Shown: positions 1-8,851, counted from the first letter of the stretch. The stretch is DNA of 64,000 nt from Sphingomonas sp. BT-65 (GCF_026107375.2 NZ_JAPCIA010000001.1:2852001-2916000); one strand, 5' to 3'. Notes: a model not told the origin generated them from the letters alone. Numbers and translations are program-made.

Positions 1-260
1 GACAGCACGACCCGCGCCCGGCGCCGCTTGCCGTCCCAATCCTTCGGCTTCCCCGAACCCGGGAGCGAGGGTTCCGCGACCTCGCCCAGCTCGACCAGTT
101 CCTCGACCCGCGCGGCATGCGCCTCGCGCAGCGCGTCGGTTTCGCCCGGCACGCGCACGAAGGTTCCGGTCGACTGCTCGCCGGCCATCGTCTCCGCGGC
201 CTGCTGCAACGGGAAGGCGGTTTCGATCTCGTAGGTGGCGGTGACGCGCGGGTCGGTCAT
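1..260 (-). CDS. RuBisCO large-subunit-like protein, N-terminal part (runs off the left edge)
   Basis: The first 86 codons are visible, starting at an ATG at 258-260. The translation matches the N-terminal ferredoxin-like domain of the RuBisCO large-chain family: an ATYEIET strand, then AGEQSTGTFVRVPGET, where RuBisCO has its ESSTGTW-type loop. The form IV-like wording and the position directly downstream of a GH127 gene on the same strand point to a RuBisCO-like protein of sugar-acid catabolism rather than a carbon-fixing enzyme. RuBisCO-like proteins are known in D-apiose breakdown (OiaX, a 3-oxo-isoapionate-4-phosphate decarboxylase), and apiose is a pectin sugar, so that role is attractive but inferred. 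The carbamylated lysine and metal ligands lie outside the window, so the form cannot be decided. Confidence 0.75.
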   Translation of the reverse strand, partial: MTDPRVTATYEIETAFPLQQAAETMAGEQSTGTFVRVPGETDALREAHAARVEELVELGEVAEPSLPGSGKPKDWDGKRRRARVVL

Positions 261-304
261 TTCAAATCATGCTTTCAGTCTGTCATTCGCTCTTCAGCGT
301 AGGT

Positions 305-394
305 CACCCTCACCCTTCCGGCGCCCCCTTCCCTCTCCCAACGGGAGAGGGAAGGGGCCCGCCGCCGCAGGCGGCGGGAAGGGTGAGGGTGAGG
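305..394. repeat. Intergenic inverted repeat between GH127 and RuBisCO-like genes
   Basis: CCTCACCCTTCC near 308-319 is mirrored by GGAAGGGTGAGG near 377-388, with two smaller palindromes inside (a CCCTTCCCTCTCCC / GGGAGAGGGAAGGG pair around 326-355 and a GCCGCCGCAGGCGGC pair around 361-375). The whole 90 bases can fold into a branched hairpin. It separates two genes on the same strand and could act as an attenuator or mRNA-stability element. The function is inferred. Confidence 0.7.
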
Positions 395-417
395 TTATGC
401 TGCACGGGCGTCGCGCA

Positions 418-2262
418 TCACGCCGTCTTGAAGTAGGTCGTCGTGCGCTCGGTATCGACCGCGTAATAGGGGATGAACACGAGGTTCCGTTGGCCGACCT
501 TCGCCCGATAGGATTCGGGGTGGCCTGGCATCGGCTCGAGCGCGCCCGGGAGCGCGATCGTCTCGTTCTCGATCCCCTCCCACGGGTTGAGGCCGACATA
601 CATGATCGCGCCGCGCATCACCGCCTGGAGGTTGGGGTTCTCCGGATCGATCGCGAGGGTGCGCAGCGGCTGCGGGATGGTCAGCTCGACCGCGTCGCCG
701 GCCTTCCAGGTCCGCGTGATCGTCGCGAGCTGGCCCGGCGTCGCCGCCTGCGCCTTGCCGTTGACCAGCAGCTTGGCGCCCTTGGTCCAGTGCGGGATGC
801 GCAGCTTCATGGCGAAGCGGCCGTTGCCGGCCTTGCGCACGCGCAGCTTCACGGTGTCGGCGACCGGATAGTCGGTCTCCTGCACCACCTCGACCGCGCC
901 GCCGGGGCGGTCCCAGGTCACTTCGGACGGGGTGTAGAGGTTGACCAGCAGATTGTCGTTGTCGTGGAAATAGGCGTTGAGCACATAGTCGGCGACGCCC
1001 TGCACCAGCGTGCCCGAACAGCACGGCCATTTCTGGTGGTAATAGCGCTTCTGCCCCTGCGCGCCGTAGTCGGAATAATAGGGGTAGCCGCCGTCGCTGT
1101 CGGGCAGGCGCGTCGCGAGCATCGTGTTGTAAAGCGAGCGCTCGAGCCCGTCGCCATATTGCGCCTCGCCGGTGAAGCGGATCAGGTAGCGCGCGAGCTT
1201 CAAATCCGCGAAGGCGCCGCACGGCGTCTCGTAATGCGCCTTGGAGCCTTTGAGGCTCTTGGCGAGGTTGCCCTGGCCGAGCACCACGAACTGCTCCTCC
1301 GGACCCCAGCCGCCCGAGGCGAAGCGCTGCGGCTCCATGAACTTCCACGCGTTGATCAGCGCGGTGCGGTATTTCTCGTCGCCGAGATGCAGATAGGCCT
1401 GCGCGCCCGATGCGTTGCCGATGGTGTGGCTATAGGCGTGCTTGGTCGGCAGCACGTCCTGGCCCGCGGCGAGCGGGTCGAACCACTCCTTGTTGAGGAG
1501 GTAGTGGACCGCCATGTCGTGATACTTGCGGTCGCCGGTGATCTCGGCGACGTGGAACAGGTTCTCCGAGATGACGTAGGTTTCGTCATAGGGCGGCTCG
1601 GTCTTGCCGACGCGGTCGCGCGAGACCGGCGAGATATAGGGACGGCACTTCTCGATGATGATCGGCAGCAGCGTCCTGGCCTGCTCCGCTCCGCTCAGGC
1701 GATAGGCGTCGACCAGCCCGACGACGTACTTGTCCATGACATAGGCTGCCCACTGCGCCTGCGCGCGCGGGCCGGCATAAGGGTTGGTCGCCGCGACCAT
1801 CGCCTTGCCCCATTCGCTGACCAGCAGGCGAACCTTCTCGTGCGCGGCCTGGTCGCCAGTTGCGGCGCCATAGCGGGCGAGGCCGGAGATATACTGGCCG
1901 AGCGTCAGCCCGGCGACGAAGCCGTCGCGGTCGTACCAGCCGCCCATGTCGGGGCCGGGCGCGGGGAGGCCGGCATTCTGGCGGAAGACCTTGAGGATGC
2001 GGTCATTGTCGAGCGCCAGGAAATGCGCGTGGATATGGTCGAACTGGCGCTTGATGCGGCCGCCGGTGAGCTTCACCTTGCCATAGGCGAACTCGTGCAT
2101 CGCCTCCTTGCCCTTGAGCGCGCCCGAGGCCTGGCCAGAAACGGAAGCTGCGGCGAGCGCGCTCGCGGGCAACGCGCTCATTCCCGCAGCGGTCGTGGCG
2201 CAGGCGGCGCAGTGCATGAAGCGCCGCCGCGATAGGCCACCAGTCACTGGGCCGTCAGTCAT
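418..2262 (-). CDS. GH127 family glycoside hydrolase (DUF1680), Tat-exported
   Basis: This 614-residue protein begins with a twin-arginine signal (SRRRFMHCAA at residues 11-20, ending near SALAAA), so it should be exported folded. The body matches GH127, whose known activities include beta-L-arabinofuranosidase and, in pectin rhamnogalacturonan II degraders, aceric acid release. The WPCCSG motif places the nucleophile and zinc-ligand cysteine pair at C414-C415. The upstream ligand motif reads E345-T-P-C348, one residue wider than the E-x-C described for the Bifidobacterium enzyme. It is the first gene of a minus-strand unit followed by the RuBisCO-like gene. A site resembling the locus operator lies upstream at 2331-2342. 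The exact substrate is open; a side-chain L-arabinofuranose or acid sugar of pectin is the best guess. Confidence 0.85.
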   Translation of the reverse strand: MTDGPVTGGLSRRRFMHCAACATTAAGMSALPASALAAASVSGQASGALKGKEAMHEFAYGKVKLTGGRIKRQFDHIHAHFLALDNDRILKVFRQNAGLPAPGPDMGGWYDRDGFVAGLTLGQYISGLARYGAATGDQAAHEKVRLLVSEWGKAMVAATNPYAGPRAQAQWAAYVMDKYVVGLVDAYRLSGAEQARTLLPIIIEKCRPYISPVSRDRVGKTEPPYDETYVISENLFHVAEITGDRKYHDMAVHYLLNKEWFDPLAAGQDVLPTKHAYSHTIGNASGAQAYLHLGDEKYRTALINAWKFMEPQRFASGGWGPEEQFVVLGQGNLAKSLKGSKAHYETPCGAFADLKLARYLIRFTGEAQYGDGLERSLYNTMLATRLPDSDGGYPYYSDYGAQGQKRYYHQKWPCCSGTLVQGVADYVLNAYFHDNDNLLVNLYTPSEVTWDRPGGAVEVVQETDYPVADTVKLRVRKAGNGRFAMKLRIPHWTKGAKLLVNGKAQAATPGQLATITRTWKAGDAVELTIPQPLRTLAIDPENPNLQAVMRGAIMYVGLNPWEGIENETIALPGALEPMPGHPESYRAKVGQRNLVFIPYYAVDTERTTTYFKTA

Positions 2263-2417
2263 CCAATCCCTCCATTATCGCTCCAGCCCCCTTACGAATT
2301 TTTACGGATTCGTCGGGAATTGAAAATATAATAATACTAATGTTGGCGAGGCGCAACCAGCCGAAGCCGAGCAGATCGCCATCCGGGTTCCGGTTCTTCA
2401 CCGCCTTGAAACCCAAC
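2263..2417 (-). promoter_or_regulatory. Upstream region of the GH127 gene with an operator-like site
   Basis: This AT-rich stretch lies directly before the GH127 start. Read on the minus strand, 2331-2342 is CATTAGTATTAT, which matches the TonB-receptor upstream site CATACGTATTAT (6343-6354) at 10 of 12 positions. It is the weakest of the six sites in the locus. No clear -35/-10 pair stands out beyond the AT-rich run at 2322-2340. Confidence 0.4.
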
Positions 2418-2524
2418 CGTCACCCCGGCCTCGTGCCGGGGTCCACTTGGCCTCACCGACTGCGCTAGAAGCTCTTTTCCCGCCCTCGCCTCCCGGTGGC
2501 CCCCGGCACAAGGCCGGGGTGACG
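2418..2524. repeat. Intergenic palindrome family B, copy 1
   Basis: The left arm (2418-2446) carries CACCCCGGCCTCGTGCCGGGG and the right arm (2497-2524) CCCCGGCACAAGGCCGGGGTG. Each arm is itself a hairpin, and the two arms are inverted copies of each other around a variable centre. The same layout recurs at 40655-40749, 44527-44633 and 63531-63627. It lies between the GntR gene and the GH127 upstream region. Confidence 0.85.
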
Positions 2525-2577
2525 AAGGAAAGATCAAACCTTGAATGTCGATCTGGTTTGGACCCGACGCGTTCGGC

Positions 2578-3354
2578 CTATTTGCCGCGCTTGCGCGGGG
2601 TAGTGCTTTTCTCGATCCGCGAGACGCCATGGCCGATGATGTCGCGCATCGCGCGCGCGGCGCGCTCGCCGTCGCGCGCTTCGATCGCGTCGACGATCTG
2701 GGCATGGCCGCGCACGCTGGTCAGATGCTCCTCGGCCTCGTTGACCGGCGAGCTCATCCGGAACGAGGCCATCAGCGCGGTCTCGATCACCGCCGAGAGC
2801 GAGCGCATCAGGGCATTGTCCGAGGCGCGGCCGATCGCCTTGTGGAACTGGAGGTCGGCCTCGGCGAAGTCGCGTGCGCTGTCGGTCGCGTCGCGCATCC
2901 CGGCGAGGTGGTGGCGCATCTCGGCGAGATCCTCGTCGGTGCGGCGTTCGGCCGCCGCGCGGGCAGCCGCGGATTCAATCGCGACGCGGATCTCGGCGAG
3001 ATCACGCAGGAACGCCATGTCGAAGCCCTGGCTGGACTTCCACGCCAGGATGTCGGCGTCGAAATAATTCCAGTGCGAGCTGTCGAGCACGGTGGTGCCG
3101 ACGCGCGTCTTGGAGACGATCAGGCCCTTGGCGGTCAGCGTCTTGAACACTTCGCGCAGCACGGTGCGCGAGATACCGAACCGGGCGAGGATCTCGGCCT
3201 CTTGCGGGAGCTTCGATCCGGGCGGGATCGCGCCGGAGAGAATCTCGTTGCCCAGCATTTGCGCCACCTGGTCGTGGCTCGAACGGACGTTGCGCGCGAA
3301 CCGGCCGAAGCGGGGTTCCTCCTCGATCGTTCCTTGCTGGTTCACCCGTTGCAC
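2578..3354 (-). CDS. GntR family transcriptional regulator, FadR/FCD subfamily
   Basis: This is a DNA-binding regulator with an N-terminal winged helix (QMLGNEILSGAIPPGSKLP, then ISRTVLREVFKTLTAKGLI) and a C-terminal FCD ligand domain. The FCD part shows the usual metal-site pattern: DLQFHKAI, GHAQIVDAI and DIIGHG. FCD regulators commonly sense sugar acids such as uronates. The likely start is a GTG at 3354 or 3345; an in-frame ATG at 3465 would add an arginine-rich stretch with no family match. It follows the TonB receptor on the same strand and is a strong candidate to bind the ATCATACG-type sites of the locus. It is distinct from the second GntR protein at 8968-9699. Confidence 0.88.
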   Translation of the reverse strand: MQRVNQQGTIEEEPRFGRFARNVRSSHDQVAQMLGNEILSGAIPPGSKLPQEAEILARFGISRTVLREVFKTLTAKGLIVSKTRVGTTVLDSSHWNYFDADILAWKSSQGFDMAFLRDLAEIRVAIESAAARAAAERRTDEDLAEMRHHLAGMRDATDSARDFAEADLQFHKAIGRASDNALMRSLSAVIETALMASFRMSSPVNEAEEHLTSVRGHAQIVDAIEARDGERAARAMRDIIGHGVSRIEKSTTPRKRGK

Positions 3355-3518
3355 CCGATTGCCGCCCCCTGTCTCGCGGCCGGCGCCCCGCCGCCTGTGG
3401 AGCGAGGCGCGCGGCCGATTCCCCTGTATGCGGCGAAGCGTCCCACATTTCCATCTGCATTTCACGCTGGGATGGCCCGAACGAAGCGGGACGCCGGGGG
3501 AGGGGTGGCACGCGACTG

Positions 3519-6275
3519 TCAGAAGCGGACGCGGACGCCGGCGGAAACGCGGCGGCCGGTCTTGCGATACTCCTTGGTGCGATCCTCGCTCACCGAGTAG
3601 ATGAACTCCTTGGCGTTGTTGAGGTTGATCGCGTCGGCGAAGACGGTGAAGTGCTTGCCGACGTCGTAGGACAGGCTCACGTCGAGCTGGCCATAGGCGT
3701 CGAAATATTCGGGCTCGCCATTGCGGCCCGAGGCCACCTGCAGGAAGTTGTCGCGATAGGTGTAGGCGACACGCGCCTGGACGCCGTATTTCTCGTAGAA
3801 GCCGACCAGGCTGTACGAATATTTTGACAGCCCCTCGAGACCGAAGGTCACGTTCGCCACCGCATTGCGATATTCGGCATTGGACTCGGTATAGTTGAAG
3901 CCCGCCTGGATGCCGAAGCCGTCAAACGGCGCGGGCAGCCAATTGTCGAACGACTGGCGATAGCCGAGCTCGAAGCCCTTGACCGTCGCCCCCTCGCCAT
4001 TGTCGGGCACGGTGACCTGGAAGGTGACCTGGTCGACCAGCTGCGGGGTGGTGACCAGCGTCACGAAGGACTCGATGTCCTTGTAGAACGCCGCCGCCGA
4101 GAGCAGCGAGCCGGGCGCGAAATACCATTCGGCGCCAAGCTCGACCTGCTTGGCGCGGAACGGCTGCAGGTCGGGGTTGCCGCGGCGGATCGTCTCGTTG
4201 CCCGGGTTGGTCTGGATCGACTGGCGCGGTGACAGGTCCGACAGTGTCGGGCGAGTCAGCACCTTCGACGCCGCGAAGCGCAGGATCAAATCGTCGGTGA
4301 GGTTGAGTCGCGCGTTCACCGAGGGCAGCCAGTCGTGATATTTGCCGCGGAAGCTGATCGGCTGCACCGGCGAGACGACGATGATGTTCTGGCCGCCGCC
4401 GGTGGGCCGCGCGCTCAGCACGGTGCGCGAGGCGCCCGAGGAGGTGTAGTCGGTATCCTCGTAACGCAGGCCGACATTGATCGCGAGCGGCATGCCCGCG
4501 ATCTCGGTCTGGAGCGCGGCCATGGCATAGGCGGCCTTGACCTTCTCGTTGACCACCGACGAGCCCGAGGGCGAGAACACCGCCGGGTTGAACGTCTTGC
4601 CGTCCTGCGTCGCGAACTCGTCGATCGTGCGGATCAGCTCCTGCGGGCTGTAGATCAGCCAGTCGCGCAGGATGTTGCCGCCGCCGCCCGAGAAGAAATA
4701 ACGGTTGGTCGGCGAGAACAACGACTGCGGCAGCGCGCGGTTGGAGTCGCAATAGGTGCACTGCTCGCCGAACGGCGTTTCGTCCGCGGTGATCGTCTTG
4801 ATGCGGCTCTGCGCGAGCGCGCCGGCATAGAGCGTCAGGTTGCCGTTGCCCGGCTTCCACTCGACGTCCGCCTTATACTCCTCGATCTCGTCGTCGATGT
4901 TCGAGCCGCCGCCCCAGATGTAATAGTGCGCGGTGATGCCCTGCGGGTTGGTCGCCGCATCGGCATAGTTGGGGCTGGTGAAGCCATAGTCGTAGATCGG
5001 GCTGCCGCTGCGCCGGTCGAACCACAGGTCGACATTCTTGCGGCGGATCGTCGTGAAGAGGTTGTTCTCCTTGCCGCGGCGGCGCGCGTCGGAGAGCGAG
5101 CCGTCGAGGCGGACGCGCAGCGTGTCGGTCGGGCGCCAGTCGACATTGATGCCGAACTGGTCGGTGGTGACGTTGCGGTCGTCATACTGGATGATCTGGT
5201 CGACGAAGCCGCCGACATAGCGCTGGTACACCGCCTCGCCGCCGGTCTGCACGCCGTTGACCACGCTGCCGCCCTCCACGACCTGCTCGGCGAGGATGCC
5301 GCCGGCGAAGTCATAGGCGAGGCCGGTCTGTTGCTCGATGAATCGCGCCTTGGAATAGAGCGTGTCGATCGTCACGGTGAGCTTGTCGCTCGGGCGCATC
5401 TGGACCGAGCCGTTGACCGCCCAGCGCTTGAGGTTGCGCTCGAAGAAGAAGGGCGAGAGGTTCGACGGCATCGAGACACCGCTGAAATTCTGCACGCCCG
5501 CGCCGATGCGGCCGCGCGGGACGCCGGCGAGGTTGTAGTAGCTGTCGCCCGCCGAGCGCTTCACATGGCCCGCGCCGATGGTGAACTCGTCGATCCGGTT
5601 CTCCTGCTCCGAATAGACGCCGGCGAGCGCGATGCCGAAGGTGCCGGCATCGTTCTTCCAGCTCGCGACGCCCGAGAATTCCGGGTTCCAGCTGTCGGCG
5701 ATCTCCGACCACATGCCCGTCGCGGCGCCCGCGATCTTGAAGCCTTCGCGCTGGTCGAGCGGGCGCAATGTCTTGACGTCCACGGTCGCGCCGATCGACG
5801 AGCCGTTGAAGTTCGCCTGGGGCGACTTGTAGACGTCGGCGCCCGAGATGACTTCCGAGGGGATCACGTCGAACGAGAATTCGCGGCCGTTATTGTCGGT
5901 CGCGAGCGTGCGGCCGTTGACGGTGACCGCGTTGAACTTGGGGCCGAAGCCGCGGACGGTGACGTAGCGGCCCTCGCCGCGGTTGCGCTCGATCGTCACA
6001 CCGGCGACGCGCTGGAGCGATTCCGCGACATTCTGGTCGGGCAGCTTGCCCAGGTCCTCGGCGACGATCGAGTCGACCACGGCGACCGCGTTGCGCTTGA
6101 TGTCGATCGCGGCGCGCTCCGAGGCGCGGATGCCGGTAACGAGGATCTCCTCCTCCTCGGCGGGCGCGGTTTCCTCGGCTGCTGGGGCCGCCGTCTCCTG
6201 CGCGAGCGCTGGCTGGGCGAGCGTGAATGCACTTCCCGCGGCGGCGGACAGCAGCATGGCACGGCGAATCGTCAT
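3519..6275 (-). CDS. TonB-dependent receptor, Xanthomonas/Caulobacter carbohydrate type
   Basis: This outer-membrane active transporter probably imports oligosaccharides of the locus. The start at 6275 gives a clean Sec signal (MTIRRAMLLSAAAGSAFTLA, cleaved near QPALAQE) and follows an AGGGAGAG ribosome site; an in-frame ATG at 6317 is less likely. After an acidic linker comes a TonB-box-like ILVTG, then the plug domain (LPDQNVAESLQRVAGV, VTVRGFGPKFNAVTVNGR), then a long beta-barrel ending in the terminal phenylalanine needed for barrel assembly. At 918 residues it is of normal size for this class. It sits downstream of the MFS and enolase-family genes but has its own operator-like sites at 6321-6354. 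The ligand cannot be read from sequence. Confidence 0.93.
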   Translation of the reverse strand: MTIRRAMLLSAAAGSAFTLAQPALAQETAAPAAEETAPAEEEEILVTGIRASERAAIDIKRNAVAVVDSIVAEDLGKLPDQNVAESLQRVAGVTIERNRGEGRYVTVRGFGPKFNAVTVNGRTLATDNNGREFSFDVIPSEVISGADVYKSPQANFNGSSIGATVDVKTLRPLDQREGFKIAGAATGMWSEIADSWNPEFSGVASWKNDAGTFGIALAGVYSEQENRIDEFTIGAGHVKRSAGDSYYNLAGVPRGRIGAGVQNFSGVSMPSNLSPFFFERNLKRWAVNGSVQMRPSDKLTVTIDTLYSKARFIEQQTGLAYDFAGGILAEQVVEGGSVVNGVQTGGEAVYQRYVGGFVDQIIQYDDRNVTTDQFGINVDWRPTDTLRVRLDGSLSDARRRGKENNLFTTIRRKNVDLWFDRRSGSPIYDYGFTSPNYADAATNPQGITAHYYIWGGGSNIDDEIEEYKADVEWKPGNGNLTLYAGALAQSRIKTITADETPFGEQCTYCDSNRALPQSLFSPTNRYFFSGGGGNILRDWLIYSPQELIRTIDEFATQDGKTFNPAVFSPSGSSVVNEKVKAAYAMAALQTEIAGMPLAINVGLRYEDTDYTSSGASRTVLSARPTGGGQNIIVVSPVQPISFRGKYHDWLPSVNARLNLTDDLILRFAASKVLTRPTLSDLSPRQSIQTNPGNETIRRGNPDLQPFRAKQVELGAEWYFAPGSLLSAAAFYKDIESFVTLVTTPQLVDQVTFQVTVPDNGEGATVKGFELGYRQSFDNWLPAPFDGFGIQAGFNYTESNAEYRNAVANVTFGLEGLSKYSYSLVGFYEKYGVQARVAYTYRDNFLQVASGRNGEPEYFDAYGQLDVSLSYDVGKHFTVFADAINLNNAKEFIYSVSEDRTKEYRKTGRRVSAGVRVRF

Positions 6276-6320
6276 CTCTCTCTCCCTGAGAATTTGTTTG
6301 ACGGCAGGATGACGCACGCC

Positions 6321-6354
6321 ATGACGTATGTCAAATTATCATCATACGTATTAT
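6321..6354 (-). promoter_or_regulatory. Operator-like sites upstream of the TonB receptor
   Basis: Two related elements occur here. CATACGTATTAT at 6343-6354 is preceded by TCAT, giving TCATCATACG, a 10-mer also found at 17011-17020 and, inverted, at 26843-26852. On the opposite strand 6321-6334 reads TTGACATACGTCAT. The core ATACGTAT is palindromic, as expected for a dimeric GntR regulator. The sites lie 46-79 bases before the start codon. Confidence 0.6.
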
Positions 6355-6365
6355 AAATATGGATG

Positions 6366-7625
6366 TTAGCGTACGCTGCGAATCGGCAGCACGCAGAGCG
6401 CCGAGCCGAACACGAAGATCACCGCCGCCCAGAAGATCGTGCGATAGTCGTTGGCGAACAGGCCGAGCAGGATAGCGGCCATCACCGGGCTGATGATCTG
6501 GGGGATGTTGACCGCGGTGGTGAGGATGCCGAGGTCCTTGCCCTCGTCGCCCAGCGCGCTCTTGGGCAGCACCTGAGTCATCAGCGCCATGTCGATCGAC
6601 ATGAACATGCCGTAGCCGACCCCGATGATTGCGGCATAGGCCCACATGCCCTGCATTGTCGGTACCGCGAGTGGCGCGACCATCGCGCAGCCCATGATCA
6701 GGCTGCCAAGGATCACGAACGGCTTGCGCGCCTGGTATTTGTCCGAGAGCCAGCCCGAGATGAGCGAGGAGGCGACGAGGCAGACCAGCGTGACGATCGC
6801 CATGTTGGCGATGGCGATGTTCGAGGCGTCGTTGCCGAGCCCGATATAGTCGCGCAGGATATAGAGCAGGTAGGTCGCGACCGCCTGATAGCCCATATAG
6901 ATGAAGAAGCGGCTGGCGAAGGCCCAGGCGAAGTCCGGATGCTCGCGCGGCGAAATCCAGAAGCCCTTGAGAAACTCCCGCCAGTGCACGGGACGGTGGG
7001 GCAGATGGTCGCTCGGCGGCTCGCGGTTGATCGCGACGAAGGCGAGGCACGAGGCGGCGATGGCACCGGCGAACAGGCCGTAGGCAAGCACCCGCTCGCC
7101 CGCGAGATAGCCCGCGACGACGGTGCCGGCGGTCAGACCCGCGGTCATCCCCGCGCCGACGATGCCCGAGATGGCGCCGCGCGTCTCCGGCGCGAAACGG
7201 TCGGCGATCAGCGTGGTCATCGCCGGCTGCATCGAATTGTAGGCGACCGCCGCCATCACCCACAGCACCATCAGCGACCAGAAGCCGGTCATCCATGACA
7301 CGCCGAACAGCGCCGCCGAGCCGATCAGTGAGGCGATCGCGATCCATGGCGAGCGGCGGCCCCAGCGGCTGCGCGTGCGGTCCGACAGCGCGCCCGCGAT
7401 CGGGGTGGTGAGCGTCGAGAAGATCGAGGTGATGAAGAAGATCAGCGCGAGGTTATTGGCTTTCGACCCCTCGTCGAGCTCGGCGACCTGATTGGGCAGC
7501 AGCACGCCGAGCACGCCGCTGTAGAGCGCCATCAGCAGGAAGAAATTGACCATCAGCGACAGCTGCAGCTTCGTCCGCTGGGGCCCGAGCACATAAGACG
7601 GGTTGATGTCGGCAGCGCTGGCCAT
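6366..7625 (-). CDS. MFS sugar or sugar-acid transporter
   Basis: This 419-residue inner-membrane protein has about 12 hydrophobic segments and the MFS loop motif between helices 2 and 3 (SDRTRSRWGRRSPW, residues near 72-85). A shorter copy appears in the second half (SDKYQARKPF). The start at 7625 gives MASAADINPSYVLGPQ and is placed 29 bases after the stop of the enolase-family gene, so the two are co-transcribed. Substrate specificity is not visible. From its place between a TonB receptor and a sugar-acid enzyme it probably carries the sugar or uronate released by the locus glycosidases. Confidence 0.88.
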   Translation of the reverse strand: MASAADINPSYVLGPQRTKLQLSLMVNFFLLMALYSGVLGVLLPNQVAELDEGSKANNLALIFFITSIFSTLTTPIAGALSDRTRSRWGRRSPWIAIASLIGSAALFGVSWMTGFWSLMVLWVMAAVAYNSMQPAMTTLIADRFAPETRGAISGIVGAGMTAGLTAGTVVAGYLAGERVLAYGLFAGAIAASCLAFVAINREPPSDHLPHRPVHWREFLKGFWISPREHPDFAWAFASRFFIYMGYQAVATYLLYILRDYIGLGNDASNIAIANMAIVTLVCLVASSLISGWLSDKYQARKPFVILGSLIMGCAMVAPLAVPTMQGMWAYAAIIGVGYGMFMSIDMALMTQVLPKSALGDEGKDLGILTTAVNIPQIISPVMAAILLGLFANDYRTIFWAAVIFVFGSALCVLPIRSVR

Positions 7626-7654
7626 GGTCTCTCCGGTAATGTCGTTTCTTGTGG

Positions 7655-8806
7655 TTATTCTGCAGCCTGCGGTCCGTCCGGTACCAGCCTGAGGCCCGCC
7701 TGGCGCGGGCGGCGGTGCGGGCCGCCGGCGCTGTTCCAGCCGGGCGCGGCGCGATTGATCAGCGCCGCCTCGTCGATCGTGATGCCGAGCCCCGGCGTGT
7801 CGCCGAGCCGGATGCCGCCATCGGCGATCGTCTGGTCGACCGTGAGCCCGGCGGGCATCTTCCAGTCCTGTACCTCGACCCCGATCATGTTGGGCAGGCC
7901 GGCCGCGGCATGCGCGACCGGGTTGGCATTGTAACCGACCGGCGAGACCGGGAGGTTGCGCGCGTGCGCGGCGACCGCGACGCGCAGGAAATGGGTGATG
8001 CCCCACACGCTGCCGGTCTGCACCACGTCGACGCCCTTCGCGTCGAACAGCGGCGCGAACTGGTCGAGTCCGGTCAGGTTCTCGCCCGTCGCCACCGCCG
8101 CGCGGCAGGCGCGCGAGACGCGGGCATGGCCCTCGGCGTCCCAGCGGCGCACCGGCTCCTCGATCCAGGTGAGGTCGAGCTGCGCCTCGATCTGCGCGAG
8201 ATGGCGCACCGCCTGCTTGACGTTCCACGCTTCGTTGACGTCGAGCATCAGCGCGGGGTGCGAGGTGTTGGCCGATAGGATGTCGCGCGCCGCGAGAAGA
8301 CGTGCGATGTCGCGCCCGATATCGCGCCCGCCCTTGATCTTGGCCGAGCTGTAGCCGCGCTCGGTCCAGCCGCGATAGAGCGCGGCGAAGGCGTCGTCAT
8401 CGAGGCCGTAGCACAGGCCAGAGGCATAGCCGGGCACGAAGCGGTCGAGCGCGCCGAGCGTGCGCCACAGCGGCTCGTCGGCCATCTTGGCCTTGAGGTC
8501 CCACAGCGCCATGTCGACCGCGGCGATCGCGCCATAGGTCGCGCCGGCATGGCCGCTCTTGAAGACGTGCGCGAGCATCGAATCGTAGAGCGCGGTAACG
8601 GCGCGCGGATCCTGCCCCTCCACGGCCGGGAAGACGCGTTCAATATCGCGGTGCTGGCCAAGCCCGATACCAGTCAGCCCGCCATCGGTCTCGAGCAGCA
8701 GGATCGGCACCTCGGTCACGCCGCTCGCGACGACACCGTTGACGTCGCCCACCGGCCGGCCCCAGTCATGGGTGGTCGTCAGGCTGCGGTATCCGGTAAT
8801 CTTCAT
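7655..8806 (-). CDS. Enolase-superfamily (MR/MLE) sugar-acid dehydratase or cycloisomerase
   Basis: This 383-residue protein has the N-terminal capping domain and TIM barrel of the mandelate racemase/muconate lactonizing group. Metal ligands are visible as D189 (MLDVNEAW), E216 or E217 (WIEEPV) and E242 (TGENL). The base motif K156-x-K158 (AKIKGG) is present. The C-terminal histidine of mandelate racemase-type members is not obvious: the matching segment reads SPVGYNANP. The start at 8806 (MKITGYRS) fits the family; an upstream in-frame start would add an unrelated tail. The gene leads a minus-strand unit with the MFS transporter. L-fuconate/L-rhamnonate dehydratase fits the pathway context, but a lactone cycloisomerase is also possible. 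Confidence 0.85.
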   Translation of the reverse strand: MKITGYRSLTTTHDWGRPVGDVNGVVASGVTEVPILLLETDGGLTGIGLGQHRDIERVFPAVEGQDPRAVTALYDSMLAHVFKSGHAGATYGAIAAVDMALWDLKAKMADEPLWRTLGALDRFVPGYASGLCYGLDDDAFAALYRGWTERGYSSAKIKGGRDIGRDIARLLAARDILSANTSHPALMLDVNEAWNVKQAVRHLAQIEAQLDLTWIEEPVRRWDAEGHARVSRACRAAVATGENLTGLDQFAPLFDAKGVDVVQTGSVWGITHFLRVAVAAHARNLPVSPVGYNANPVAHAAAGLPNMIGVEVQDWKMPAGLTVDQTIADGGIRLGDTPGLGITIDEAALINRAAPGWNSAGGPHRRPRQAGLRLVPDGPQAAE

Positions 8807-8851
8807 GCTTGGCGGCGCCCCTTTGCCCGGGCAGCTGCTTGCCCGGCGTCG

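Noticed and set aside
235..2235. Long open frame antisense to the GH127 gene
   Set aside because: It is an arginine- and valine-rich translation with no domain, exactly opposite a clear enzyme; such frames are common opposite GC-rich genes.
4335..6356. 673-codon open frame opposite the TonB receptor
   Set aside because: Repetitive acid/base-rich translation with no family features, and it also covers the operator region. It is a shadow of codon bias.
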